From: Streptomyces corallincola
Lineage (GTDB): Bacteria > Actinomycetota > Actinomycetes > Streptomycetales > Streptomycetaceae
Direction: 5' to 3'
DNA length: 64,000 nt
Assembly: GCF_019104725.1 (NCBI RefSeq)
Contig: NZ_JAHRXF010000007.1
Span: 1 to 64,000, forward strand
In this document: positions 34,032 through 44,199 of the stretch, piece by piece
Layout of the letters: every line of letters begins with the position of its first letter
How positions within the stretch are numbered: the first letter of the stretch is position 1
The notes under the pieces: model-generated
What the model saw: only the letters and a program-made list of their open reading frames with translations
Told to the model about the DNA's origin: nothing
The model's database searches: none
Translations under genes and position numbers: made by a program

Positions 34032-35561
34032 TCAAATGTCCCGGAAGATCTCGATCTGCGCCCCGATCGAGTTCAACCGCTCCGCCAGATCCTCGTACCC
34101 CCGGTTGATGACGTAGACGTTGCGGAGGACGGAGGTGCCCTCGGCGGCCATCATGGCGAGGAGGACGACGACGGCGGGGCGGAGGGCCGGGGGGCACATC
34201 ATCTCGGCGGCGCGCCAGCGGGTGGGGCCCTCGACCAGGACGCGGTGGGGGTCGAGGAGTTGGAGGCGGGCGCCGAGGCGGTTGAGGTCCGTGAGGTAGA
34301 TGGCGCGGTTGTCGTAGACCCAGTCGTGGATGAGGGTCTGGCCCTGGGCGACGGCCGCGATGGCGGCGAAGAAGGGCACGTTGTCAATGTTGAGGCCGGG
34401 GAACGGCATCGGGTGGATCTTGTCGATCGGCGCCTCCAGCTTGGAGGGGCGGACCGTCAGGTCAACCAGCCGGGTACGGCCGTTGTCGGCGTAGTACTCG
34501 GGGCCGCGGTCGTGGTCGAGGCCCATCTCCTCCAGCACGGCCAGCTCGATCTCCAGGAACTCGATGGGCACCCGGCGGACCGTCAGCTCGGACTCGGTGA
34601 CCACGGCCGCCGCGACCAGGCTCATCGCCTCGACCGGGTCCTCCGAGGGGGAGTAGTCCACGTCCACGTCGATGTCCGGCACGCCGTGCACGGTGAGCGT
34701 GGTGGTGCCGATGCCCTCGACCCGGACGCCCAGCGCCTCCAGGAAGAAACACAGGTCCTGGACCATGTAGTTGGAGGAGGCGTTGCGGATGACGGTGACT
34801 CCGTCGTGCCGTGCGGCGGCCAGCAGCGCGTTCTCGGTCACGGTGTCGCCGCGCTCGGTCAGCACGATCGGGCGGTCCGGGCGAACGGTGCGGTCCACGC
34901 GGGCGTGGTACTGGTTCTCGGTCGCCGCGATGTCCAGGCCGAACCGGCGCAGCGCGATCATGTGCGGCTCGATGGTGCGGGTGCCCAGGTCGCAGCCGCC
35001 CGCGTACGGCAGCTTGAACTGGTCCATGCGGTGCAGCAGCGGGCCGAGGAACATGATGATGGAGCGGGTGCGGACGGCCGCCTCCGCGTCGATGGCCGTC
35101 ATGTCCAGCTCGGCCGGGGGGACCAGCTCCAGGTCCACCCCGCCGTTGATCCAACGGCTGCGCACACCGATGGAGTTGAGGACCTCCAGCAGACGGTAGA
35201 CCTCCTCGATGCGCGCCACCCGGCGCAGCACCGTACGGCCCTTGTTCAGCAGCGAGCCGCACAGCAGCGCGACGCAGGCGTTCTTGCTGGTCTTGACGTC
35301 GATGGCGCCGGAGAGCCGACGCCCGCCGACGACACGCAGGTGCATCGGACCCGCGTAGCCCAGCGACACGATCTCGCTGTCCAGGGCTTCCCCGATGCGG
35401 GCGATCATCTCAAGGCTGATGTTCTGGTTGCCGCGCTCGATACGGTTCACCGCGCTCTGGCTGGTGCCGAGCGCCTCCGCGAGCTGCGTCTGGGTCCAGC
35501 CCCGGTGCTGCCGGGCGTCGCGGATGAGCTTGCCGATGCGTACGAGGTAGTCGTCTGCCAT
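34032..35561 (-). CDS. murA: UDP-GlcNAc 1-carboxyvinyltransferase (MurA-like) with N-terminal XRE HTH
   Basis: MurA transfers enolpyruvate from PEP to UDP-GlcNAc in peptidoglycan synthesis. This 509-aa protein has an extra N-terminal XRE helix-turn-helix (residues about 8-60, WTQTQLAEALGTSQSAVNRI) before an EPSP/MurA fold from residue 74. Key residues survive: KTSKNA (Lys93, Asn95) and the PEP-reactive Cys190 in AGGCDLG. The same HTH-enzyme fusion is known in other Streptomyces next to aconitase, beside a normal MurA elsewhere. It could be an enzyme, a metabolite-sensing repressor, or both. A TATCTC-N6-GAGAT palindrome lies 12 bp upstream of its start and a similar one is in front of acnA, suggesting auto- and cross-regulation. 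Confidence 0.9.
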   Translation of the reverse strand: MADDYLVRIGKLIRDARQHRGWTQTQLAEALGTSQSAVNRIERGNQNISLEMIARIGEALDSEIVSLGYAGPMHLRVVGGRRLSGAIDVKTSKNACVALLCGSLLNKGRTVLRRVARIEEVYRLLEVLNSIGVRSRWINGGVDLELVPPAELDMTAIDAEAAVRTRSIIMFLGPLLHRMDQFKLPYAGGCDLGTRTIEPHMIALRRFGLDIAATENQYHARVDRTVRPDRPIVLTERGDTVTENALLAAARHDGVTVIRNASSNYMVQDLCFFLEALGVRVEGIGTTTLTVHGVPDIDVDVDYSPSEDPVEAMSLVAAAVVTESELTVRRVPIEFLEIELAVLEEMGLDHDRGPEYYADNGRTRLVDLTVRPSKLEAPIDKIHPMPFPGLNIDNVPFFAAIAAVAQGQTLIHDWVYDNRAIYLTDLNRLGARLQLLDPHRVLVEGPTRWRAAEMMCPPALRPAVVVLLAMMAAEGTSVLRNVYVINRGYEDLAERLNSIGAQIEIFRDI

Positions 35562-35572
35562 GAGGCTGAGGT

Positions 35573-35590
35573 TATCTCAGATATGAGATG
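35573..35590. promoter_or_regulatory. palindromic operator candidate, TATCTC-N6-GAGAT, in the murA promoter
   Basis: ATCTCA and TGAGAT form an inverted repeat separated by GATA, within GTTATCTCAGATATGAGATG. It starts 12 bp before the HTH-MurA ATG. The same half-sites with identical spacing occur before acnA (37544-37561). The binding protein is unknown; the adjacent XRE-domain protein is a natural candidate. Confidence 0.6.
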
Positions 35591-35626
35591 TCGCCGCGCA
35601 GGGGGGTCCGTTCGGGTGACGCCTCG

Positions 35627-35827
35627 TCAATGGTGCTTACGGGTACGGGTGCGCCGCCACCCGAAAGGCCCCGGCAAATCTACCGATGTCGTACTACGGC
35701 CCGTGCTGCTGTGGGTCTGACGCGGGCCGTGCTTGCCGCCCCCGGTCGTGATGGACCAGGAATGCCGGTTGATGTTCAGCCGCACTCCGGGCAATATCCG
35801 GAAGCTCTTGCGAAATGTCAGCGGCAT
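35627..35827 (-). CDS. DUF4236-family small protein
   Basis: Predicted 66-aa protein that starts MPLTFRKSFRILPGVRLNIN and continues with a Gly/Thr-rich strand pattern ending in VDLPGPFGW. This matches DUF4236, a short beta-rich family found at the N-terminus of larger proteins or alone, with no known function. The ATG follows a strong ribosome site (GGAGGAGGGG, 4 nt away). It is divergent from nothing obvious and lies between the HTH-MurA gene and the coiled-coil gene, all on the minus strand. Confidence 0.65.
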   Translation of the reverse strand: MPLTFRKSFRILPGVRLNINRHSWSITTGGGKHGPRQTHSSTGRSTTSVDLPGPFGWRRTRTRKHH

Positions 35828-35972
35828 GATTCCCCTCCTCCATTCGGTGCCGGGCGGCCCGGTCGGACCTCCGGCTCTCCTTCGCTCCGGTCGGATACCC
35901 CGAACTCGGCCGGGAATCCGCGGCAGGAAAAGAACGGGTGCCGGGAGAAACGGGGCAACCGGGAAGAACGGG

Positions 35973-37052
35973 TCAGTTGGTGCTCGCGTTGGTCAGGTGT
36001 TCGCCGAAGAACCCGATGACGACCAGACCGCTCCGATCGGTGTCGTCCAGATAGTGCAGGCGTGGGGCGGGTGGGGCGCCGTCGCCGATACGGATGTGTT
36101 CCACCATCACCGCGTATCCCGAGGGAATGATCTCCACGGGGACCCGGAATTTCCTGTCCGCCTTGCCCCGCGGGCTGCTGCTGGCGAACTTTCCCTCGCT
36201 CAGGATCACCTTGGCCGGGGAGAGCGTCGGGAAGGAACGGCTGTCGCAATACGCCTTGAGATTGGCGAGACCGGGGCCCGCTCCACGGCCGTGCGCCCTG
36301 GCCAGGCTCTTGGCCTCGGCGTAGGCGTGCAGGGTCGCCAGAGCTGCCGCCAGGCGCCTCCTCCAGTGCGGTGCCTTCCGGTGGTGCTCAAGCCGCTCGG
36401 CCGCGTCCGGGTCGGCGGTGACGACCAGCAGGGAGCAGTGCCGTCCGGCCCGTTCCAGAACGCCGCGGAGCGTCGGTGCCTCCAACTCCCCTTGCAGAGA
36501 ACCGGATTCGCCCGGCGGAGTGCCGTCGCTCCGGCGCGGTCGCAGCCGGGCCATCGTGGAGTCGCGGGCGCGCAGAGCGGCGTCCCGGGCGCGCAGGGCG
36601 GCGTCGCGCTCCTCCTCGGCGGTCCTCAGCAGCTCGGCGATCCCGTCCCGCTCCCTCTCCGCCGCGTCCAGCCGGGCCCTCAGTTCGTCGGTCTCCGCCG
36701 GGTCCGGCCGGGGTGCCGGTTCGCCCCTCTCCGGGTCCGCGGCCGGGTGTCCCATTTCCCGCGCCGGGCCGGGGGCCGTATGCCGATCGGCCGATTCGGC
36801 ACAGGACTTCGCCCGCGCCTCGGCCGCACGGCGCGCGGTCCGTTCCCTTTCCGCGAGGTCCCGATTTCTCGCGGCCTCCTTGCGGTACCTCGCGGCCTCC
36901 TCCTTGTACTTCTCCGCGAGTCTGTCCTTCTCCGCGAGCGTCTTCGACAGTTCCGCGCCCCGCCTGCCGAGCGGCATCAGCTCCGCGTGGGCGGTGACGT
37001 CGCAGCGCTGCTCCGCGGCAGGACCGAACGGGCTTCGCGGCATCCTGTGCAT
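35973..37052 (-). CDS. coiled-coil protein with C-terminal domain of unknown function
   Basis: Predicted 359-aa soluble protein. Residues about 30-75 are a Lys/Glu/Arg-rich coiled coil (KDRLAEKYKEEAARYRKEAA), a second charged helical region lies near 125-170, and the C-terminal 150 residues form a globular part with KAYCDSRSFPTLSPAKVILS, VMVEHIRIGDG and a terminal GFFGEHLTNASTN. That ending is seen in small plasmid- and phage-associated proteins of unknown role. I do not recognise an enzyme motif. Start ATG 37052 has a GGGGGGACGG stretch just upstream; the open frame extends to 37184 but that part looks non-coding. It interrupts the murA-acnA pair I remember from S. coelicolor. Confidence 0.65.
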   Translation of the reverse strand: MHRMPRSPFGPAAEQRCDVTAHAELMPLGRRGAELSKTLAEKDRLAEKYKEEAARYRKEAARNRDLAERERTARRAAEARAKSCAESADRHTAPGPAREMGHPAADPERGEPAPRPDPAETDELRARLDAAERERDGIAELLRTAEEERDAALRARDAALRARDSTMARLRPRRSDGTPPGESGSLQGELEAPTLRGVLERAGRHCSLLVVTADPDAAERLEHHRKAPHWRRRLAAALATLHAYAEAKSLARAHGRGAGPGLANLKAYCDSRSFPTLSPAKVILSEGKFASSSPRGKADRKFRVPVEIIPSGYAVMVEHIRIGDGAPPAPRLHYLDDTDRSGLVVIGFFGEHLTNASTN

Positions 37053-37199
37053 TCCGTCCCCCCTGGATCGGGTGCGTTCGATCGTAGGGGCCGGGGTGAC
37101 GCCGGGCGACGGCCTGACAGAAGCTGAGGAATTACCGACGCATACGAGCTCCTGCCCGACGAATACGGGCCCCTGTCTGCTCATTGGTGTCCGAGCCGG

Positions 37200-37331
37200 G
37201 AATCCGGACCGACCTCTGCCAGGAATCCGGACCGACCCCTGCCGCGAATCCGGACCGACCCCGACCTGGGAAATCTCGACCGACCCCGAGCCGCGAATCC
37301 GGACCGCCCCCGAACCGGAATCCGGAACGCG
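37200..37331. repeat. degenerate tandem repeat, about 23-bp unit
   Basis: Five to six copies of a unit beginning GAATCCGGACCGACC follow each other at 37200, 37223, 37246, 37270 (diverged), 37295 and 37318 (partial). Spacing of 23-25 bp is roughly two helical turns. It lies upstream of both the coiled-coil gene and acnA. It may bind protein or be simple slippage. Confidence 0.7.
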
Positions 37332-37543
37332 CGGACCTGAACGTCACCCCGCCCCCCTACGTGCGACGGGAGGTCCCCGCCCCGCCCCGCCGCCCGCTTC
37401 GGGCCGGAGGACTGCCACGGCGCCGGCCGGACGCCGACCCGGCGCGGACGCCGATCCGGCGCGTCGAAACGGCCCCCGGAGCCGCCGCCCCGCGCGGGAC
37501 ACCCCCGTCCGGGCATGACCAGCCGCGCCCCATGTACTAGAGT

Positions 37544-37561
37544 TATCTCGACATCGAGATA
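37544..37561. promoter_or_regulatory. palindromic operator candidate, TATCTC-N6-GAGATA, upstream of acnA
   Basis: ATCTCGA and TCGAGAT form a near-perfect inverted repeat (TTATCTCGACATCGAGATAT), 132 bp before the acnA start. It shares half-sites and spacing with the palindrome in front of the HTH-MurA gene. The regulator is not known to me; joint control of these two neighbours is inferred. Confidence 0.65.
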
Positions 37562-37593
37562 TCTGCCGAGGCGCACCGCAGCCGTCACTCCGG

Positions 37594-37612
37594 TAAGGCA
37601 AGCCTAACTTAG
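37594..37612 (-). promoter_or_regulatory. iron-box-like site (DmdR/IdeR type) upstream of acnA
   Basis: Read on the minus strand, CTAAGTTAGGCTTGCCTTA agrees with the IdeR/DmdR consensus TWAGGTTAGSCTWACCTWA at 16 of 19 positions. Iron-dependent control of an Fe-S enzyme gene would make sense, but binding is untested. Confidence 0.6.
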
Positions 37613-37662
37613 CCTGACCTCACTGGACGGGCCAAGACCCGGTGACGGCAGGATCGTGGTGA

Positions 37663-40407
<2,745 letters not shown>

Positions 40408-40447
40408 CACGCGAGCGGGCGCGCTGCCCGCGAGCACGCGGAGACGA

Positions 40448-40480
40448 GGGCCGTATCCCCGGTGGACGGGGGTGCGGCCC
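40448..40480 (+). terminator. hairpin terminator of acnA
   Basis: GGGCCGTATCCCC pairs with GGGGGTGCGGCCC (two G-T pairs) across a 7-nt loop, 41 bp after the acnA stop. Confidence 0.7.
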
Positions 40481-40510
40481 TTCGCCGTGCGCGCGCGACG
40501 GAGTGCGTAC

Positions 40511-40580
40511 GACCGCACACGACGGACCGCACACGACGGACCGTAAAGGACGGACCGCACACGACGGACCGCACGCGACG
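40511..40580. repeat. 14-bp tandem repeat, five copies
   Basis: Five consecutive units of GACCGCACACGACG run at 40511, 40525, 40539, 40553 and 40567. Copies 1, 2 and 4 are identical, copy 3 has three changes (GACCGTAAAGGACG) and copy 5 one. It lies between the acnA terminator and the GH92 operators. A variable-number repeat without evident function. Confidence 0.85.
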
Positions 40581-40624
40581 ACCGCGTACGACTGACAGGG
40601 TCGGCTTGTGCCCCCGTGGTACGC

Positions 40625-40636
40625 GACAACGTTGTC
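40625..40636. promoter_or_regulatory. LacI-type operator candidate 1 before the first GH92 gene
   Basis: GACAACGTTGTC is a perfect 12-bp palindrome with the central CG typical of LacI/GalR operators. It is followed by a second imperfect copy 48 bp on. The same sequence lies before the other GH92 gene (48032-48043). Confidence 0.75.
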
Positions 40637-40684
40637 CGGTCATCGCGTCTACGATGACCTGTGCATGACTTTATTGCCCCAACG

Positions 40685-40696
40685 GACAACGATGTC
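40685..40696. promoter_or_regulatory. LacI-type operator candidate 2 before the first GH92 gene
   Basis: GACAACGATGTC differs from the perfect palindrome at one base. Centres of the two sites are 60 bp apart, allowing looping by a tetrameric regulator. No lacI gene is in the window. Confidence 0.65.
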
Positions 40697-40848
40697 AACC
40701 CAGTTCGTCCGACCCGTCCGGGTGAATCCGCTCCCGCCTGCGGGAACCCGAGGCGCCCTTTCGCCCGGCCGGTGGGACACGTTACTGTCCCTGCGGCTTG
40801 TGCGACCTGTGGTGCGCGACCCGTCCCCATCCGAGGAAGGGCCGCGTC

Positions 40849-43800
40849 ATGCGTTTCCGTCCCCTGTCCCTGCTGCTGGCCGCCGCGCTCGCGGCCGGTG
40901 GCGCCACCCCCGCCCTCGCGGCGACGGCGGCACCCCCCGAGCTGGTCAAGGACCCCACCGGATACGTCGATCCGCTCATCGGCACCAGCAACGGCGGCGA
41001 CACCTTCCCCGGTGCCGTGACCCCCTTCGGCATGTTCTCCTTCAGCCCGGAGAACACCCGGGGCGACGCCACCCGCACCGCCGCACCCGGCGGCTACCGG
41101 TACGACGCCACCCGCATCAGAGGCTTCAGCCTCACCCACATGTCAGGCACCGGGTGTGCGGGCGGCAGCGGCGACATCCCGCTGTTCCCCTACGCGGGCA
41201 AGGTCACCACCTCCCCGGCGAGCGACACCAAGGACGCGGTCTACGCCTCGGACTTCGCACACACCGACGAGACCGCCGAGCCCGGCCACTACAAGGTCGG
41301 CCTCGCCTCCGGCGTCACCGCCGACCTCACCTCCACCGCCCGCACCGGCTCGGCCCGCTTCACCTACCCGGCCGGAAAACCCGCCTCGCTGCTGATCCGC
41401 ACCGCCAACTCCGAGGTGGGATCGGAGGATTCGACGGTCACGATCGACCCGAAGACCCGTACCGTCGCCGGGTCCGTCACCTCCGGCAACTTCTGCGGCT
41501 ACCTCGACCCCGAGGGCCGCCGCGCCTACTACACGCTCCACTTCACCGCCCGGTTCGACCGGGACTTCACCGCCTCCGGCACCTGGCAGGACGACAAGGT
41601 CACCCCCGGCTCCACCACCGCCTCCGGCGGCACCGGCGGCTTCGCCAAGACCGGCTGGCCCACCGCGGGCAAGGGCGCGGGCGGCTACGTCGAGTTCGCG
41701 CCCGGCACCGGCCCGGTCGGCGTCAAGGTCGGCATCTCCTACGTCAGCCGGGCGGGCGCCGAGGCCAACCTCAAGGCCGAGAACCCGCCCGGCCGTTCCT
41801 TCGACGCGGTCCGGGACGCGGCCCGCAGGGCATGGCGGGACCGGCTCGCCCAGATCCGGGTCGGCGGCGGCACCGACGCCGAGCGCACCACCTTCTACAC
41901 CGCGCTCTACCACGCCCTGCTGCACCCCAACGTCATCAGCGACACCGACGGCCGCTACAGCGGCAGCGACGGCAGAACGCACCGGGTCGCACGCGGCCAC
42001 CGCGCCCAGTACGGCACCGTCTCCGGCTGGGACATCTACCGCGACCAGTTGCAGCTACTCACCCTGCTCGACCCGCGCACCGGCTCCGACATCGCCCAGT
42101 CGCTGTACGAACTCGCCGGGCAGAACGGCGGGATCTGGGACCGCTGGCTGCACGGCTCGGGCGGCACCCACGTCATGAACGGCGACCCCGCGCCCACCGC
42201 GCTCGCCGCCATCCACGCCTTCGGCGGCCGGGACTTCGACCTGAAGGGGGCCCTCGACTCGCTGCTCAAGGCGGCCACCGTGCCCACCGCCAAGGACCTG
42301 TCACCCGCGGGCAAGCCGGTGCTGTCGGCCGGTCAGCGGCCCTCGCTCGACAAGTACCTCAAGCTGCACTACATGCCGAGCGTCTCCAACGCCTGGGGCG
42401 GCGCCGCCGAGACCCTGGAGATGTCCACCGCCGACTTCTCCCTCTCCCAGCTCGCCGCGCTGACCGGGCGCAAGGACACCGCCGCCGAGTTCGCCGGACG
42501 CGCCCAGTGGTGGCAGAACAACTTCAACATCGCGGCCGACCCGACCGGCGGCTACATCGCCAACCGCAAGGCGGACGGCAGCTGGGTCACCGGTTTCACC
42601 CCGGACACCGGCAACGGCTTCGTGGAGGGCACCTCCGCGCAGTACACCTGGATGGTCCAGCACAACCCGGCCGGACTCTTCGCCGCGATGGGCGGCACCG
42701 GCAAGGCGCTCGCCCGGCTGGACGACTTCTTCCACACCGCCGACGGCCAGTGGGCCTTCACCGGCCAGGGCGGGACCAAGTCGGAGCTGGACAACGAGCC
42801 CTCGCTGAACGTCCCCTACCTCTACGACTACGCGGGCGCCCCCTACAAGGCGCAGGAGACCGTGCGCGCCGCGATGCGGCAGCTGTGGACCACCGAGCCC
42901 GGCGGCATCCCCGGCAACGACGACCTCGGCGCGATGTCCGCCTGGTACGTCTTCTCCGCGATGGGCATGTACCCGCAGGTCCCCTCGCGGGCCGAACTGG
43001 TGCTGTCCTCCCCGCTGTTCGAGCGCGTGGAGATCAGCCGCCCGCACGGCAACGACATCTCGATCCGGGCGAAGGGCGCGGCCGGCGACGCCCCGTACGT
43101 ACGGTCCCTGAAGGTGGACGGCCGCTCCAGTGACCGCCCCTGGCTGCCCGCCTCGTTCGTCCGGGACGGCGGACGGCTCGACTACACCCTGTCCGCCACC
43201 CCGGACCGCACCTGGGGCGCGGGCAGCCCGCCGCCGTCCTTCCGGGCGGGCGAACAGCCGTACCAGATCGGTGTCGGCCCGACCGCGGCCACCCTCGCGC
43301 CCGGCGAGAGCGCCAAGGTCACCATCCAGGCCCGCGCGCTGTCCGGCGGCACCGGACCCGACGTCCACTTCACCGTCCGCACCCCCGACGGCGTGACCGC
43401 CACTCCGGCCGAGGGCACCGTCACCGGCGGCAGCCGGGAGATCACCCTCACGGCCGCCGACGACGTGAAGCAGGGCTTCTTCACCGTCCAGGTCGGCGTC
43501 ACCTCCGGCTCCACCTCCTACGAGCAGCCGGTCGCCCTGACCGTCGCCGCCCCCGGCACCCTGCTCGCCGCCTACGACAACACCGGCGTCTCCGACGACC
43601 AGGGCGAGCACGACGAGGCCGACTACGACGGCGGTGGCTGGAGCTACTCCCGGCAGGCCCTCGCGGCGGCCGGTCTCACCGCCGGAGCCCACGGCACGGC
43701 CGCCGGACTCGGCTTCACCTGGCCCGACTCGCCCGCCGGGCGCCCCGACAACGCCTCCGGCGCCGGACAGACCGTCAAGCTCCCCGCGGGCACCCGCACC

Positions 43801-44115
43801 CTCTCCTTCGTGGGCAGCGCGGTCAACGGCAACCAGCAGGCCGGGGCCACCGTCACCTACGACGACGGCAGCACCGGCACCGCCGACCTCTCCTTCACCG
43901 ACTGGACCGTCGGCGGCGGGGGCGGCACCGTCCAGTTCGGCAACGAGATCGTCGCCAAGACCGCGTACCGCAATGTCGCGGGCGCCGACAAGGACCCGGT
44001 CTCCGCGTACGTCTTCGCCACCAAGCCGTTCACCGCGCCGGACGGACGGACCGCGGTCGGGGTGAAGCTGCCGCAGAACAGCAACGTGCACGTGTTCACC
44101 GTCGCCACCGGCTGA
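40849..44115 (+). CDS. secreted GH92 alpha-mannosidase-type glycoside hydrolase
   Basis: GH92 enzymes are calcium-dependent exo-alpha-mannosidases. This 1088-aa protein has a Sec signal peptide (MRFRPLSLLLAAALAAGG... cleaved near residue 24 after an Ala-Leu-Ala type site). The N-terminal GH92 domain opens YVDPLIGTSNGGDTFPGA; the catalytic (alpha/alpha)6 part includes WDIYRDQLQLL and GNDDLGAMSAWYVFSAMG. From about residue 805 a NEW3-like beta domain (LAPGESAKVTIQA) is followed by a carbohydrate-binding-like domain to the end. The ATG is chosen because GAGGAAGG lies 8 nt before it and it starts the signal peptide. It is preceded by two LacI-type sites and converges with the second GH92 gene on a shared terminator. 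Mannan or glycoprotein N-glycan trimming is likely. Confidence 0.92.
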   Translation: MRFRPLSLLLAAALAAGGATPALAATAAPPELVKDPTGYVDPLIGTSNGGDTFPGAVTPFGMFSFSPENTRGDATRTAAPGGYRYDATRIRGFSLTHMSGTGCAGGSGDIPLFPYAGKVTTSPASDTKDAVYASDFAHTDETAEPGHYKVGLASGVTADLTSTARTGSARFTYPAGKPASLLIRTANSEVGSEDSTVTIDPKTRTVAGSVTSGNFCGYLDPEGRRAYYTLHFTARFDRDFTASGTWQDDKVTPGSTTASGGTGGFAKTGWPTAGKGAGGYVEFAPGTGPVGVKVGISYVSRAGAEANLKAENPPGRSFDAVRDAARRAWRDRLAQIRVGGGTDAERTTFYTALYHALLHPNVISDTDGRYSGSDGRTHRVARGHRAQYGTVSGWDIYRDQLQLLTLLDPRTGSDIAQSLYELAGQNGGIWDRWLHGSGGTHVMNGDPAPTALAAIHAFGGRDFDLKGALDSLLKAATVPTAKDLSPAGKPVLSAGQRPSLDKYLKLHYMPSVSNAWGGAAETLEMSTADFSLSQLAALTGRKDTAAEFAGRAQWWQNNFNIAADPTGGYIANRKADGSWVTGFTPDTGNGFVEGTSAQYTWMVQHNPAGLFAAMGGTGKALARLDDFFHTADGQWAFTGQGGTKSELDNEPSLNVPYLYDYAGAPYKAQETVRAAMRQLWTTEPGGIPGNDDLGAMSAWYVFSAMGMYPQVPSRAELVLSSPLFERVEISRPHGNDISIRAKGAAGDAPYVRSLKVDGRSSDRPWLPASFVRDGGRLDYTLSATPDRTWGAGSPPPSFRAGEQPYQIGVGPTAATLAPGESAKVTIQARALSGGTGPDVHFTVRTPDGVTATPAEGTVTGGSREITLTAADDVKQGFFTVQVGVTSGSTSYEQPVALTVAAPGTLLAAYDNTGVSDDQGEHDEADYDGGGWSYSRQALAAAGLTAGAHGTAAGLGFTWPDSPAGRPDNASGAGQTVKLPAGTRTLSFVGSAVNGNQQAGATVTYDDGSTGTADLSFTDWTVGGGGGTVQFGNEIVAKTAYRNVAGADKDPVSAYVFATKPFTAPDGRTAVGVKLPQNSNVHVFTVATG

Positions 44116-44136
44116 CGGCCGCACGGCACGCACGAC

Positions 44137-44169
44137 GAAGGGGCGGGTCCGCTGCGGACCCGCCCCTTC
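44137..44169. terminator. bidirectional terminator between the two GH92 genes
   Basis: A perfect 15-bp stem (GAAGGGGCGGGTCCG and complement) with a CTG loop lies between convergent stops, 22 bp after one and 31 bp after the other. It can serve both strands. Confidence 0.9.
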
Positions 44170-44199
44170 GGCGTTACCTGTCGTGCCGGGTGCCGGGCG

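Noticed and set aside
37200-37331. Possible CRISPR array
   Set aside because: Units are contiguous and degenerate with no spacers, and no cas genes are present.
40511-40580. Possible CRISPR or origin iterons
   Set aside because: Direct head-to-tail 14-mers without spacers, no replication gene nearby.
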